From: Echinarachnius parma
Lineage: Eukaryota > Echinodermata > Echinoidea > Clypeasteroida > Echinarachniidae
Assembly (NCBI GenBank): GCA_037951105.1
Contig: JBAMJV010008917.1
Location: 40,150 to 104,149 of the forward strand
DNA: 64,000 nt
Reading direction: 5' to 3'
Part shown: in pieces, positions 35,000 through 48,363 of the stretch
Layout: every line of letters begins with the position of its first letter
Numbering within the stretch: the first letter of the stretch is position 1
Notes under the pieces: model-generated
What the model was told of the DNA's origin: nothing
What the model saw: only the letters and a program-made list of their open reading frames with translations
Databases searched by the model: none
Made by a program: the position numbers and the translations under genes

Positions 35000-35870
35000 C
35001 CTTTTACGAAATTACTCACGGCGATTCTGAAAGTTTACGTCAAATTAATCACATGGGACTGAGCACACTGCAAAGTTTATGTGCTTGGCACCGAGTTTAG
35101 CGTCTTCATAATGAAGATGCTGTTATGCCTGCCAAGTACTTATACTGTGCAGTTCAGCACACTGCAGAGTTTAAGTACTTGGCAGGCGTAGTAGGCTTAA
35201 AGCCATTTGGACGACTTAATCAATAGTTTTGGATGCGCCGAGGCAGCTTGCTCGGAGCTAGCTGTGCATCGCGCGGGGCTGGCGCTAGCGTGGCCAACCG
35301 GGAGAGATAAGGCGGAGAAGACCGTCAGCGGAGGCTATGCTTTCCCGTGCATACCTGCATCGCGGCGCGCGCGCGCAGCATGCATGCAGCACGCGACATG
35401 TGACAGCTGATCTATCTCCGTCCATGTGACCTCTTTTTGTTGATGTTGTTGTTACTTATTTTTGCATTTTGTTTTTAGTTTGACATCGTTTTTTATGCTG
35501 TTGCTGCATGCATTTTCAGTCAGATTTTTGTGCATCGCTTGTTTATTTTATCCTGTTTCCTTGAATTGCAGCTTGATTATTAATATTACTCAGTATAAAA
35601 AAATAATTAAGATATTTTGATTTTGTTTTTCACGACTGATTTTCTAAAAAATAACTGGAGTTTATTTAACTGTTTTGTCATATCTTTGTTCTCCTTTAGA
35701 ATCAGTTTAACTCGATCAACAAGTTGGGTACATGATGTATTATAAGCTACATGCAGTATACAAATAATTCTGAAAAAAAAACAATAGAAAACATAAAATT
35801 AAGGGGACATTTTTTTAAATAAACAAAGTAATATACCCCCAATAATTGTTGTGCCCCCCCCCCCCCCCCC
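35000..35870. other. Interior of the hAT-type element, unassigned
   Basis: Holds an 'agcacactgca...agtttaagtacttggcagg' duplicated block (35060-35190), then a GC-rich patch and AT-rich DNA. No gene recognised. Confidence 0.35.
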
Positions 35871-35875
35871 CCCAT

Positions 35876-37390
35876 CAGTCCGACCATCTTCGCCACTGGC
35901 TACATGTGTTTGTTTGTTTGTTTGTTTGTATTTGATTTGATTAGTGTGTATTGCTTTGTTGTATTGCAACTAGTACACAAGTTTGTTCGCTAATTACTTG
36001 TACCAATAGCCCCAATATACCATTCCCCACGTCATTCAACAATCCGAAATGAGTTTTAAATGTACAAAAAAAATAATAGCCCCCCGCCCCCAAACTTCCC
36101 GTCGTCCGGCGTATAGGCCTACTCAAGAAACAAAGTACCCTCCCCCAGTCTACTGAGAACGATGCCACCCCCTCCCCGATTCGAAAACAAGTATACCGGG
36201 TATTATATTTATAAACTATTGTTTGACACCAAGTATAATAATAATAATCTCGATTTATAATTATAGCGCCTAATATGATTGATAAATGACGGAAATGATG
36301 AACTGATGAGGATGGCAATGAATGATCATTATGAAGATGGCGATGGCAATGATTATTATGATAAAAAAAGAGGATGGTAATGATCCATGATGAAGATGAG
36401 GATGATGGTGCATGTTTGACTAGTGATGATTATAATAATTACTAACATCGAGACGGACAAAGGGCTATTATAATGGAGCCAGGGGCGAAGCAAGAACATT
36501 GTATATACGTGTAAACTGCGTCATAGCAACTCCCCGATAAAATGTAAGTACATGTAGTATATAATTTATTATTATTTTTTAATTGCGTTACGTACTATCT
36601 TGAACAACTAACATGAACAATTATTAATAAACAAAGTAATAGTAATACACGGGTACCCCCAATAATTTTTGCCCCCCCCCCCCCCCAAATCAGTCCGACC
36701 ACCTTCGCCACTGGCTACATGTGTTTGTTTGTTTGTTTGTTTGTTTGTATTTGATTAGTGTGTATTGCTTTGTTATTTTGCAACTATAGTACATAAGTTT
36801 GTTCGCTTATTACTTGTACCAATACCATTCCCCACGTCATTCAACAATCCGAAATGAGTTTTTAATGTACAACAAAAAAATAATAGCCCCCGCCCCAAAA
36901 CTTCCCGTCGTCCGGCGTATATAGGCCTACTCAAGAAACAAAGTACCCTCCCCCAGTCTACTGAGAAGGCTGCCACCCCCTCCCCGATTCGAAAACAAGT
37001 ATACCGGGTATTATATTTTAAAATATATAAATTATTGTTATGTACACCGAGTATAATAATAATAATAATAATAATCTCGATTTATATAGCGCCTAATATG
37101 ATTGATAAATGACGGAAATGATGAACTGATGATGGCAATGAATGATCATTATGAAGATGGCGATGGCAATGATTATTATGATTAAAAAAGAGGATGGTAA
37201 TGATCCATGTTTGACTGGTGATGATTATAATAATTACTAACATCGAGACGGACAAAGGGCCATTATAATGGAGCCAGGGGCGAAGCAAGAACATTGTAAA
37301 CTGCGTCATGGCAACTCCCCGATAAAATGTAGGTAGTATATAATTTATTATTATTTTTAATTGCGTTACGTACTATCTTAACATGAACAA
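35876..37390. repeat. Direct duplication of ~815 bp
   Basis: CAGTCCGACCA at 35876 recurs at 36691, followed in both by CGCCACTGGCTACATG, (TTTG)n, 'aagaaacaaagtaccctccc', (ATA)n and GGAGCCAGGGGCGAAGC. Small indels separate the copies. Each starts next to a C tract. Confidence 0.8.
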
Positions 37391-37599
37391 TTATTGCAAT
37401 AATTACTAATACTTAAATTATGCGTAGCTTCGAGGTAAACTATATGGGGAGGTCCTCAATACAATGTGACAAAAAATGAAGAAAGCGTTAGCCTAATGGC
37501 AGTGTGAACGAAATAATTAGTTCCCCATTTGCGTGCCCCCCCCCCCCCCTGAAAAAATAAAAATAAAAAATCACACGGTCGCACATTTTTTTTATTTTT

Positions 37600-39130
37600 T
37601 TTATTTGGGGGGGGGGGGGGGGGGCTGACCACATTTCAATTGTTATAATTATCTTATCATCACCATTATTTTCAATTTGACGTTATTATTATGATGTTCT
37701 TCATCAAGTATATATATACAATTTCACAAGCCATCATCCGTCGGAAATAATAAGTATTTATATTTTGAACATCATCACGAGTACATAAAAATAAAAATCG
37801 CCACGTCGCACATCGGAAACTAAATCATAATCGGGGGCCGCATTGATATTGGGGGATGGGGGAGGGGGCTGACCACATTTCAATTGTTATCATAATTATC
37901 TTATCATCACCATTATTTTCAATTTGACGTTTATATTTATATTATGATGTTGATCATCAAGTATTTAATTTCACAAGCCATCATCAGTAGAAATAATAGA
38001 GTATTTATATTTTGAACATCATCATGAGTACATAAAAATTAAAATTGCACGGTCGCACATGAAACTAAATTATAATCAGGGGCCGCAGAATGTTTTTGAT
38101 TCGGGGGGGGGGGGGCTGACCACATTTAAATTGTTATCATAACTATCTTATCATCACCATTATTTTCAATTTGACGTTTATATTATGATGTTTTTCATCA
38201 AGTATACAATTTCACAAGCCATCATCCATCGGAAATAAGTATTTATATTTTGAACATCATCATGAGTACATAAAAATAAAAATCGCCCCGTCTCACATCG
38301 GAAACTAAATCATAATCAGGGGCCGCATTGATATTGGGGGATGGGGAAGGGGGCTGACCACATTTAAATTGTTATCATAATTATCTTATCCGTCACCATT
38401 ATTTTCAATTTGACGTTTATATTATGATGTTGATCATCAAGTATTTAATTTCACAAGCCATCATCAGTAGAAAATAATAAGTATTTATATTTTGAACATC
38501 ATCATGAGTACATAAAAATAAAAATCGCCCCGTCGCACATCGGAAACTAAATCATAATCAGGGGCCGCATTGATGATGGGGGAGGGGGCTGACCACATTT
38601 CAATTGTTATCATAATTATCTTATCATCACCATTATTTCAATTTAACGTTTATATTATGTTGATCATCAAGTATACAATTCACAAGCCATCATCCGTATA
38701 GAAATAATAGAGTATTTATATTTTGAACATCATGAGTATACACACAAATTAAAATTGCACGGTCGCAGAAACTAAATCATAATCATGGCCGGCAGAATGT
38801 TTTCGGGGAGGGGGGAGGGGGCTGATCACATTTCAATTGTTTTCATAATTATCTGATCATCACCATTATTTTCAACTTGACGTTTATGTTATGATGTTTA
38901 TCATCAAGTATACACTTTCACAAGCCATCATCCGTAGAAATAATAAAAGTATTTATATCATGAACATCATCATAAGCACGAGTACATAATAATTAATCAT
39001 AACAAAATCGCACAGTCGCACGTGAAACTAAATCATAATCAGCGGTCACAGAATGTTTTGATTTTTTTTTTTTTGGGGGGGGGGCGGGGGGTGGGGGAGG
39101 TGGCTGACCACATTTCAATCATTATCATAA
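37600..39130. repeat. Seven-copy ~240 bp satellite
   Basis: 'ggggctgaccacatttcaat' heads units at about 37620, 37866, 38112, 38350, 38586, 38818 and 39100. Each unit holds 'caagccatcatc', 'catgagtacataaaaat', 'tcgcacatcggaaac' and a G-rich end. Confidence 0.85.
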
Positions 39131-39995
39131 GTATCCTTTTAAGTCCCCCGTGCTCATGTTTATCTCGTCTTCCTCGTCATTACATAAATAATCACAGCGT
39201 AAACAAATTATAATTCTTTAAAGAACTTATAGTAAAACAAAAAATGAACGAAGGATCGGCCGAATATTATAGTAAAGTTGAAGGTTTCCGATGCTCGACA
39301 AAACGACTGCCTTAAAATAAAATTGGAGTGTCCGTCATCTTCCTAAAAAGGAAAGACAAAAAAAAAAAAACATGTTATGATTATGTTTATATAGTTAAAT
39401 TTTGACGCCATAGTCAATATAACAACATCTCCCAGAATTCGGGGACCGGGAGATCGAGAGAGCAAATTTACAGTTGATATGAAAAAATTGTCAGTGCATG
39501 TAATATAATTATGTACCAGCTTTCCTCTGAATCTTAGTCCTTGCTGGCGACTATAGATCAACAAATCGTTTTTATTTCCTCTTCCATAATGTATCAGCAT
39601 TCTCTATCAGTCGGTCGACAGTAAAAGACTGAATTTAACATGTAAAAGAGGATATGAAAACGATAATTTGTTGATCTATATAGCTTGCGACATAGGACAC
39701 GCATGCCGCCCGCATGCATGCACGCCAGCGCAGCGCCGATCGCGCGCGCGCCGGGTCTGACGGCCCAGAGTTCATGTGAACATTTGTCGGGAATATCGTT
39801 CAAATGACTAGCAATTTTGCGTGTCTTGTTCCGATTTTCGCTTTCAAAACGAAGTAAACTAACAAAGAGTATCTCGAAAATAAATTTTTTTTCAAGTAAA
39901 TGATATAGATTGTTCCTTTTTTAAATTTCAATTCCGATATTCTTCAAAGAAAATGGATGGTTTTCTCCCGGGTTTTTTGTTTTGTTTTTCACAAA
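39131..39995. other. Interior of the hAT-type element, unassigned
   Basis: AT-rich apart from a GC-rich patch at 39690-39770 with GCGCGCGCGC. No gene recognised. Confidence 0.35.
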
Positions 39996-40140
39996 AAAAA
40001 AAAAAAAAAAAAAAAATTATCCGATCCGATCTTCCGATTTTTTTTCTCAAGATCGGAAATCGGAAAAACGGTCCGATCAACCATGATCGGATCGGGATCG
40101 GCATGCCGATCCGATGATCGGTTACAGCGTTAGTTAGGAA

Positions 40141-42751
40141 TAATTATGTGACCGAGCTTTATGGGAATATGGAGAAGAAAAGTTTTAAAAGTCGGTGGGA
40201 CAGTGGGGCAGGAAGTTAGTTTCTGTTCCACAAAATTTTATTTTGATTTTATATAGTCGCAGTACAGGCACGGCATGGGCTTGGGACAAGGGGAAGAAAT
40301 ATCTCCGAACCGCCCGCGAGAGGGTACTGCTCGGGAGAGAAACCTTCATACCTGCTGGAAGTATTAGGCTATGTCAGACTCTGTTAGCAATACATTGTTG
40401 GAGGCGCAGTTAAAGATAAGTCGTCGGTCAGCATTGTCCACGCGCAGAGGGCTGATTTTTGTGTGTGTTTATTTTGGTTTTCTCTGGTCAGGTTTGAACC
40501 AGAGATGTTTTGGGCGAGTGGCGTCCTGTTACCTAGAAATTGCAGTCTGGGTTGTTAATGTGTCCATTCAAATGCCGCGGGGGAGTTTGTTATGATATGG
40601 AAAATGAAAGTGAGCTCGGTCATAATAATGTAGAATAAAATGCGGGATGATTTTTGTTGAACGTAGGTGTACATTAGGGTGGCTTGTTATTTTGAGGATA
40701 ACATTGCTATGTATTGGATAGAAGCAGGTGAAATATATAAAGGACCCTGAATTTAAAAAGGTATAGACAAAATGAGATCCAGAAGTAAAACTGGAATGTA
40801 AAAGGGAATATATATAAGCCTTTGAAATATATTAGGCCCTAAATTGGTGAAATGGTTTTAATACATGATCGTAAATAGAATAATGAATTAAGAACTTATT
40901 TCTTTGCTCGAATTTGTGATTTGAAGGATTCCTGTGTTTTGATAGAGAAGAATGAGGAGGTGAAGTTAAACAGGAATCAATGAGAATTTCAACGTCAAGA
41001 AATTCAATAATCTTGGAGGGACCGCAAATTTGCCAATTGGAATTATTGTAGGATAATATTTTGTGTCCTACAAATAAAAAGGAAAAGGAAAGCATTTATC
41101 CTTTACTTCTTTATTCGTATTTTCAATGAAGAATAACCCTTCCTCAGAGCCTGGGAGTGGTAGTACCTTTGATCACTTCGTGTGGTTTCTGGTCCACACC
41201 ATGTTCTGCCCCTTTCCCCTTAGATGTGGGAGAGGTAGTACCTTTAACTGTTCATTGTAAAATCAGTTACTGGTCCACACCATGTCGATCTAAATTGTAT
41301 CCAGATTGTTTTTGGCGGCCAAATCTCATTATCTTTATTCTTCATTATATTTCAAAATTAAAATATCCTCTTGGTTTTTATTGCGGTCCTTGCCAATCAA
41401 CGGAGTCAACGATAACACTAGTCATCGTCAAGGCTAGTGCCGGAGGAATCAACGACACAAATCTATGGTCCAAGAGAAGCCGGATAGAAGCTACAATCAA
41501 CCCTGGAACCCTGCAACCCCTGGACGGACGAATCTCCATCGATGCTAAAGACAATCGCGATTAATAATAGGCTAGAAATAACAACAAATAATTTTCGAAA
41601 TAGGAATGTCAAAAACAAGAATGAAAATTAATATTCGTTATATTTTAAAAGGAGACTTTTAAGATTTGAGCTTTTGAAGATAAATTTTGAGATGATTTGA
41701 AGATATAGAGAAGGACAGCAAGTTTTTAATTTAAATTAATTAAATTTATTTTTTTTGGTTTCCTTTTCGTGCGGATAATGTATTTAATTTTTGGATTGCG
41801 GAGAGCTGAATAAGGCTGAATAGTGAAATAAAAATAGCAGTTAGCAATTGCTGTTTGATTTCGGGTTTATTTTGGTAGACGATTGTTTTGAAACTTCCAA
41901 TAATATTGAAAATATTGGTTAGTTTGTTATATGGAGTGACGTTTTTAGTTTTGTATAAGTGAGTAGAGTTAGGGAAATTGCTCATATTTGGGAATTCAGA
42001 AATGAAATTGTTAGCAAAATAAAATAGAAGTTTTTATTTTGTTATAGTTTGTACTTGTATTTGATAAAAATTTAGAGAAGAAAGCCTCTATGTCCAAATT
42101 CCTCTGCAATTCAGCTGTATATAATATGTTGAAGGGTATAAACACAGAAACTGACAAAACCATTTCCATTTTAGTTTGAGATGATTTTAATAGGGCCTGC
42201 GACAAGGCAGAGAAAGTAATAGGACATGTTTTGGTCGAAGCTTTAGAATTGATTCTTGATATGCAATGGCATGTGTATCATTTGGAAAAGTTGAAGTGTT
42301 TTTGTTTTATGAATAGCGACACAAAATAATGGCGATTGTCAGTTTATGCAGATAGACCTTTCCTTTGTAAAATATAATTGCATGCCGTTTTGTGTTATTA
42401 TAATCCATGTATACTGCTTTGTAAATTGCTAAAATATGTAACATTGGGGGGAAAGTAGGGATGGTAAGAATTAAGTTTCGTAACCAAACGTTTGAGTAGC
42501 AGGAGTTAGTTTTGTGTAAAAGTTTTGTTGTTGTATTGTTTGGTAAAAGAAGGGTTGGGATGTCGATTTAGTTTTGTAAAATGAAGTGCAAACTGACCAA
42601 ATTCAGTTTAGTTTCGAAGTACAGTAACGTAGTATTTGCATTTTGATCAAGTGGCAGTTATATTGTAAGTTTTGAAAACTTAAAGTGGGATAACAAGTTG
42701 AAAACTTGCCCTGAAACTCCAGGAGGAGTTTGATATTTAAGGAGGGGGTGG
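40141..42751 (+). other. 3' internal region of the outer LTR element
   Basis: No long ORF. 41157-41564 stays open for 135 codons and ends with a coding-looking tail (SRIEATINPGTLQPLDGR), possibly a pol or gag relic. A 100 bp unit with 'ctggtccacaccatgt' is duplicated at 41155-41290. It ends at the purine tract before 42752. Confidence 0.4.
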
Positions 42752-42985
42752 TGTGACGAAAATAGAAATACACTGTATAAACCCAATACACACATTTATA
42801 TTTTATCATGTTTATGTGGCACCCTGTATGGTACCCTGTATTACTTTTGTGACACAGTGTAGCAGTGTTTACATGAGGGAGGCCATTAGCTCCCCTTTCG
42901 AAAGTAGAGAGTTCAAAGTTCAAGTACCGCATGGGTACCGCATTAACCCCTTCGGTATTTTAGTTGTTATAAAAGTAAAAGTAAA
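42752..42985 (+). repeat. Truncated 3' LTR of the outer element
   Basis: Matches 15971-16053 and then 32776-32925 without the inner insertion. After the 'ataaaagtaaaag' stretch it diverges from the 5' LTR. Confidence 0.75.
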
Positions 42986-45021
42986 AGACTTATGAGGTGT
43001 AACATACGTTACAACGAATAATAAATATAGCTAACTACTGAATATAATATAAATGATATGGAGTTGAGGCCAATAAGGTACATTGATATTACGTGAAAAT
43101 GAAAATTAAGTTCAACTAAAGGTTACTTATTTAGCCGATTAAAGGGACTTAGTAACATTGTTTTTATTTCTTTGTATTTACAGAGTACATATACCTGAGC
43201 TATAATCTTTAAATGTATTCAACAGTTATAGTTCTACTTTTTTTGTACAGTTATATCGCAATTTGTTTCATGTCTATAAGTCTATAATAATAAATTTATA
43301 TGGAAAATGTTGTGTATGTAGGCTCAATTGTTAGTCTGTATATTCTATGTGGAGGAATAAAACAAATCTCCTTAAAAAGTGTGTATCGATGTGTATTTAT
43401 ATTTGCTTACGTAGTTGTGTATGTGTGCATATACGTCTGTGTTAGTATGTGGTATGCATGTTTGTATGTGGGTGTGTGTGCCGTTGCATAATGATATTTA
43501 TTTAAGTAGATATATAATATATTTATGTACTGATACCCTTTTCATGATTTGTATGGCATTTTATGGCTTTTAAATTTAGGACGTTCTGTTTACTCTATAT
43601 TATTTCATTGATATAACATGATCAAATCGTTACGCAGTAATCTGATGTTTATGACTAATCAAGTTTTATACAACACAGCACCTTACACCTTGCCGCCATC
43701 AAGATGATCAATAGAAATATGTTTGACAAACACATTAAAATTAATTTCGTTGTTACTTTGGCTTCTTAAATTAAAGCAACACACATGTGCCAGACACATT
43801 TCAGTCAATGCTCATTTAATTGCATAGCATATGGATGTTAAAATCCACATTGCTGCTCTCTACCCAGGTGTATAAATGGGGACCCGGTGGGAGGTGAAAG
43901 CCTTTATGTGAACGATCTTCTCAATGCTCATGAGCCGCTTGGAAGAAATGCTCCCCAGTGAGTGGAATTCCCCATTTCGTTCCATTTGGATGAACATAAA
44001 ACATTTAGCGTTCAAAATTTGTCTTCATTTATACTTTATTAATTATTGAGAGGAAAACAAAACATATCACATTCTGTAATTCAAAATTATGCCATGTCAT
44101 GAATATATATAGCTTTTAAGATTATGCTTATCAACATTTATATCGTTGAATGGGTGTTCATTTTTTGCAATTTCTGAAAACAGAACTTGCGGTGGTTGAT
44201 TGACCGTGAATGATTCCATCTGGATTTAATACCGATATCGAAGAGGATAATTTTATCTTGAATATCATATCCGATAACATTTATTTTTATCGTACATGAA
44301 TATGAGATATTTTGTTTTAAATAAGTGTCCTGTTTGTTTGTTTGTTGTTTTTTTTAAACTCAGTATTGAGTCATATCTGGTTCAAAATTTATCTCGAAAT
44401 GTATCAAAGCGACAAGTCTAGAGGAAAAACAAACACATGTGATATGTTCAATTCCACTAGCGTAGCGACGGGAGGCTCATGGGTTCAACCCTCCCCTCAG
44501 GCTCTTTATTTTCTCTTGTTAGCCATTCACTTTGATATTGGAACGTTCAAAGTTGAATAGCTCAAATCTTAAATGGAGGCTCCACCCGCTCCACCCCCTG
44601 GATCCCACCAGAGGGCCTCCTAATAAGGCACGCCAAAAACATCTCACGCTCACGTATTTGGTATTTATTCAAGTTAATAAGGAATTGCTTTATTCAGTAA
44701 CTTTGTTTTCATTTTTAAAACGAAATGTGATTTTGGACTTTATTATGTACAAACATACTTGTATTGTTTTCTCACCAGCAGCGTAGCGTGGTCGGACTGA
44801 TGGGGAGGGGGGGGGGGGGGGGGTTCAAAATTATGGAAGGGGGGGCATGTGCTCCGTGCTCCCCCCTGTTGCATGATCACTTGTCTTCAATTGTATAGAA
44901 TAATGTATTCAATAATTATGCAGTTCTCTGTAGTGTATAATAAAGAAGATTATTATTTAAATTTCGCCCACTATCATTGAAACATACATAGAAGTATATA
45001 GTCTGATGTTTCTTCAATATC
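42986..45021. other. Unassigned sequence with minor repeats
   Basis: Contains a 25 bp fragment of the AGGGACTTAGTAAC MITE end at 43141, a TG-rich stretch at 43380-43490, a SINE-like block near 43860-43960 ('cccaggtgtataaatgggg') and a G tract at 44809-44823 next to CAGCGTAGCGTGG. No gene recognised. Confidence 0.35.
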
Positions 45022-45324
45022 TTAAAGGGACTTATTTAGTAACATTGTCCAAATCCTCAAAATCCAATTGAATTGAGCGGTTCCCTCTTACTTTGTTGTA
45101 TTCTTATCAACAAAAAAGGCATGGGACAGGTTTCGGTTTTTCAAATTTCCCTTTCGTTAAAAAGATATTTACGATTGAATTGTTCAGATGTCAAATTATA
45201 CAACGGATCGTCAGAACCGCGTACAAAGTGATTGCAATGAGTTGGTGAATGTCACTTTGCAATTTTTCTCATTACTCGGCCATATAAAGTCCATTTAACT
45301 TGAAATTTTCACACAACCGTGGAC

Positions 45325-47440
45325 CGTGTGTATGTTTGTACGTGTGTATATGTGCGTTGTGGTTATGGTGTGTGTGTGTGTGTGTGTGTTATTTGTGAGT
45401 GTGTGTGTGTGTTAAATTTAAAAGTACTTTACGTGTGGTGGCGTTGTTTGTTTTTGACTGGATGGTTTGACCACTCATGGGTGCATTCATGCGTGTTTCT
45501 TTCATTATTGTGGTGATAATAATATTATGTCCTTTCTCGCACGGGATGGTTCCACTCCCTCTTGGGTTTTGGGGGCTGGAGTTCCAACTTCCTGGGCTGA
45601 TCTGCCTGGTGGTGGTCTGGTTTCCCGTGGAATTGGTTTTACTTTGTTACGCCTTGGTTGTTTCTGGTCTCTTGGAGTGTATTCATAATGTACTTTTTAC
45701 TTTTTTTATCTATAAGATTCATTTATTCATTCAATATTCTAATTTGTCGTAATATTTTGTTTAATCGTGCATTATATTGTATTTTATATTATATGGGCAA
45801 TTCCACGAAAAATGTCACCCAAGGATGGAAAAATGAAACTCATGGGACAGCCTTGTTAACTACTGGATAGTAATGAGGAAGGACCATATTTTGATGACTA
45901 AAGGGAAAAAGTTTGAAATTCAATGCAGAATATTTTTTTTTTTGGCCATTGAAGTTGGGACAAAAATTGTATGTATTACCCCCAAAAATGATGAAATTTG
46001 CATCCGTTGTTGGTGAAATAAAATTTAAAAATATGGATCACTTCAGAACAATAATTCTACTTCTAATGTCTTGTTTATGCTTTGTTTTAACATCATAGAA
46101 AAGGAAATTGTGTAAAAATCTTTACTTTTTGAAAACTGTTATTGGATAAAATCTTGATTCTTACAACATTGATGTGTAATGTCCGTGACGTTTTAGATAT
46201 AAACGTTTTTGTAGAAGCAGAAGTCCTAATTCAATTTAATTCAAAATTCATTTGCAAAGCTAGAATTTTATATCATAAAGTATATCAACAGCATTTACTA
46301 AAATATTTGATGGCTTGTCCAGAATGGCGTCACGGACATTACATCACGGCTGCGTCACGGACATTACATACACAGTGAAGAGTATAAAAAAGCAGAGCAA
46401 ACAAATATCAAGCATTATTTTCTTATGTAAATGTCTTACTTTAGCCAAGAAATAAGATAATCCCAAGTAACAGGGGGAGTACTACCTTCCTGGTTCAAGT
46501 TTTAATAAATTGTATCGTTAATCAGATAGTGAACTTTGAGTCAGTACTCTGAACTATTTATAAAACTAAATTCCTTGCTTAATTTGAACATGCATGTCTC
46601 AATAATCAATAAAGACTTGACTATAACTTACTGGGAGGAGAAAGAGATGGTTAAATCTCATATAGTATGATCAAATTGCAAAAATTATACTCTTAGTCCA
46701 TGATTTTCAATGTGTTATGCCCATGATGTACACAACTTTTTTTAGATTTTACAATTTTTTGACACAAAACAGCATTGTACCTCATTAAAAATGAATAATA
46801 TTTTTTTTAATAGTTGAACATTTGGTTTACTGCACATTCTGTTGAAAAATTTCAAATTTTACAATAATTTTGGAAAAACTTATTAATATTTTTAAAATAT
46901 TTTTTTGCTAATGGAAAAAAAAATTGAAATATAATTTTTGTTCTCAAAACTGTTTGATTACATATCAAATGTACAATTAAAAAAGTGTCATGCACAATGG
47001 AGCATTTTTTGCGGGTTATTTCTGAGTTTAGAAAAAGTGGACAAAAGTGTAATGTCCGTGACGCTGAAAATGTAATGTCCGTGACGCAACGTTTTGATGT
47101 CTAGATCACATATGCCTGGCCCGTTTCCCCCAAAACAACTTGGATTCAATTCATCATTGCCTTGTCTATAATTAAAAACCTAAATCACCTTTGTGAGGTC
47201 TCAGAACTCACAGACTTTTGCAAAGATGTATATGGATGCAAAAAGTCATGTCCAAAAGATGTAATGTCCGTGACGGCGCACATTTCGCAGAATTACTCAG
47301 TAACGAATTAGATAAATGAAAATTCTCTGATTTGTAATGTCCGTGACGCTGGAGTTGCCCATATGTTATATTACATTGTATTAAGCCAACTATGTTTTAT
47401 ATTTGAGTTGCAATAAATGAATCAATGAATCAATCAAACC
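45325..47440 (+). mobile_element. Probable LINE 3' end with (AATGAATC)n tail
   Basis: A (GT)n run near 45330-45415 is followed by unassigned sequence. After the 45791-47364 insertion it ends with 'gttgcaataaatgaatcaatgaatcaatc', an AATAAA-containing tail of the CR1 type. No reverse transcriptase part is left, so the family is uncertain. Confidence 0.4.
45791..47364. mobile_element. 1.57 kb TIR element with seven TGTAATGTCCGTGACG repeats
   Basis: Inverted ends ATATGGGCAATTCCA (45791) and the inverse of ATATGGGCAACTCCA (47350-47364). The outer ATAT may be the target duplication. TGTAATGTCCGTGACG occurs unchanged at 46175, 47048, 47071, 47260 and 47333 and inverted at 46328 and 46353. The last copy abuts the right TIR. 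The interior is AT-rich with no ORF above 78 codons, so non-autonomous. Superfamily unassigned. Confidence 0.75.
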
Positions 47441-47787
47441 AATAATATATATTGTATCAACCACTCATCACTTTTTTCAAAGTTACTAGATCCCTTTATA
47501 GTTGGTTGTAACCAATACCAAGACACCTTCTACTCGGTGTTCAGGTAATCTGACACCGTACGGATTGTTAAATGACAAAAACAAAGCGAAATGATTTGAA
47601 TGGTCCGGTTTTACTTTCAACACGAAATCACATATTCCATTGAAAATAGCATACACAAGAATACTTTTCATCGTAGAGTAAATTAAAGTCAAACCTGCCA
47701 CACATCTCATCACATAGATATACTATATATTATTAAAGAATAGATACGAAGAAAAAACAAAATGACGTGAATGACCATAATTATTCA

Positions 47788-48145
47788 TTTAAGGGACTTA
47801 GTAACATTGTCCAAATCCTAAAAATAAAAAATTGAATTCTAGCGGTTCCATCATACCTTGTTGTATTCGGAATAACAATAAAATCATGGGACAGGTTTCG
47901 TTTGTCAAATTTCCCTTTCGTTACAAAAATATGTACGATTGAAGTTTTCAGATAAAAACATATCCGTTGGATTTCTGAAACAGTGTACAAAGTGAGTGCA
48001 ATGAGTTAGTGAATATCACTTTACATTTTTGCTCATTACCCGGCCATGCAACGTCCATTTGACTTGAAATTTTCACACAATACCCTGTGGACATAAATTG
48101 CATCAACCATTCATCACCTTTTGCACATGTCAACAAAGTTACTAG
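47788..48145 (+). mobile_element. TTAA-target MITE, family AGGGACTTAGTAAC (copy 5)
   Basis: Runs from 'tttaagggacttagtaac' to 'caacaaagttactag'; the last bases of the right terminus are lost. Confidence 0.7.
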
Positions 48146-48363
48146 TGTCAGTATGAAATTAAAACAATAAATTGATTTCTTTAATCCGTTTTTAATCCTG
48201 AAATCAGTGGTACAAAACACTTCTTAATTACGAGTCTACATTATCATTAAAAACTTATGATATATCATTCATTCATGATTGAATGGTATAAAAATATCAA
48301 CGGACAACCCCAAAGTTAAAAGGTTGATTTCAGTAAAACAGCATTAAACGCGAGAGGGCGCCG

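Larger units (their letters stand above)
34722..40132. mobile_element. 5.4 kb hAT-type element loaded with satellites
   Basis: Ends TAACGCTGTAACTGACC and the inverse of TAACGCTGTAACCGATC, flanked by perfect 8 bp duplications GTTAGGAA at 34714-34721 and 40133-40140. Left 260 bp match one arm of the small element at 33763. The interior has a GC-rich stretch at 35215-35400, an 815 bp duplication, a seven-copy 240 bp satellite and another GC-rich patch at 39690-39770. No hAT transposase was recognised. Confidence 0.8.
15971..42985 (+). mobile_element. Outer LTR retrotransposon, heavily nested and decayed
   Basis: Its 5' LTR is 15971-16053 plus 32780-33220 (about 520 bp once the inner element is removed). 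The LTR end CTACA is followed four bases later by a tRNA-Leu-type primer-binding site at 33225. A decayed gag follows at 33294-33665. A purine tract AAGGAGGGGGTGG lies just before the 3' LTR at 42752. The 3' LTR matches the 5' LTR for about 235 bp (TGTGACGAAAATAG against TCTAACGAAAATAG at the start) and is then truncated or replaced. No pol domain is recognisable. Two hAT-type elements sit inside. Confidence 0.7.
45022..47499 (+). mobile_element. AGGGACTTAGTAAC MITE split by later insertions (copy 4)
   Basis: The left part runs from TTAA-AGGGACTT at 45022 to 'ttttcacacaacc' near 45316. The missing right end, 'atatattgtatcaaccactc' to GTTACTAGATCCCTTTA, appears at 47445-47499. The 2.1 kb between is foreign. 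Confidence 0.65.
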
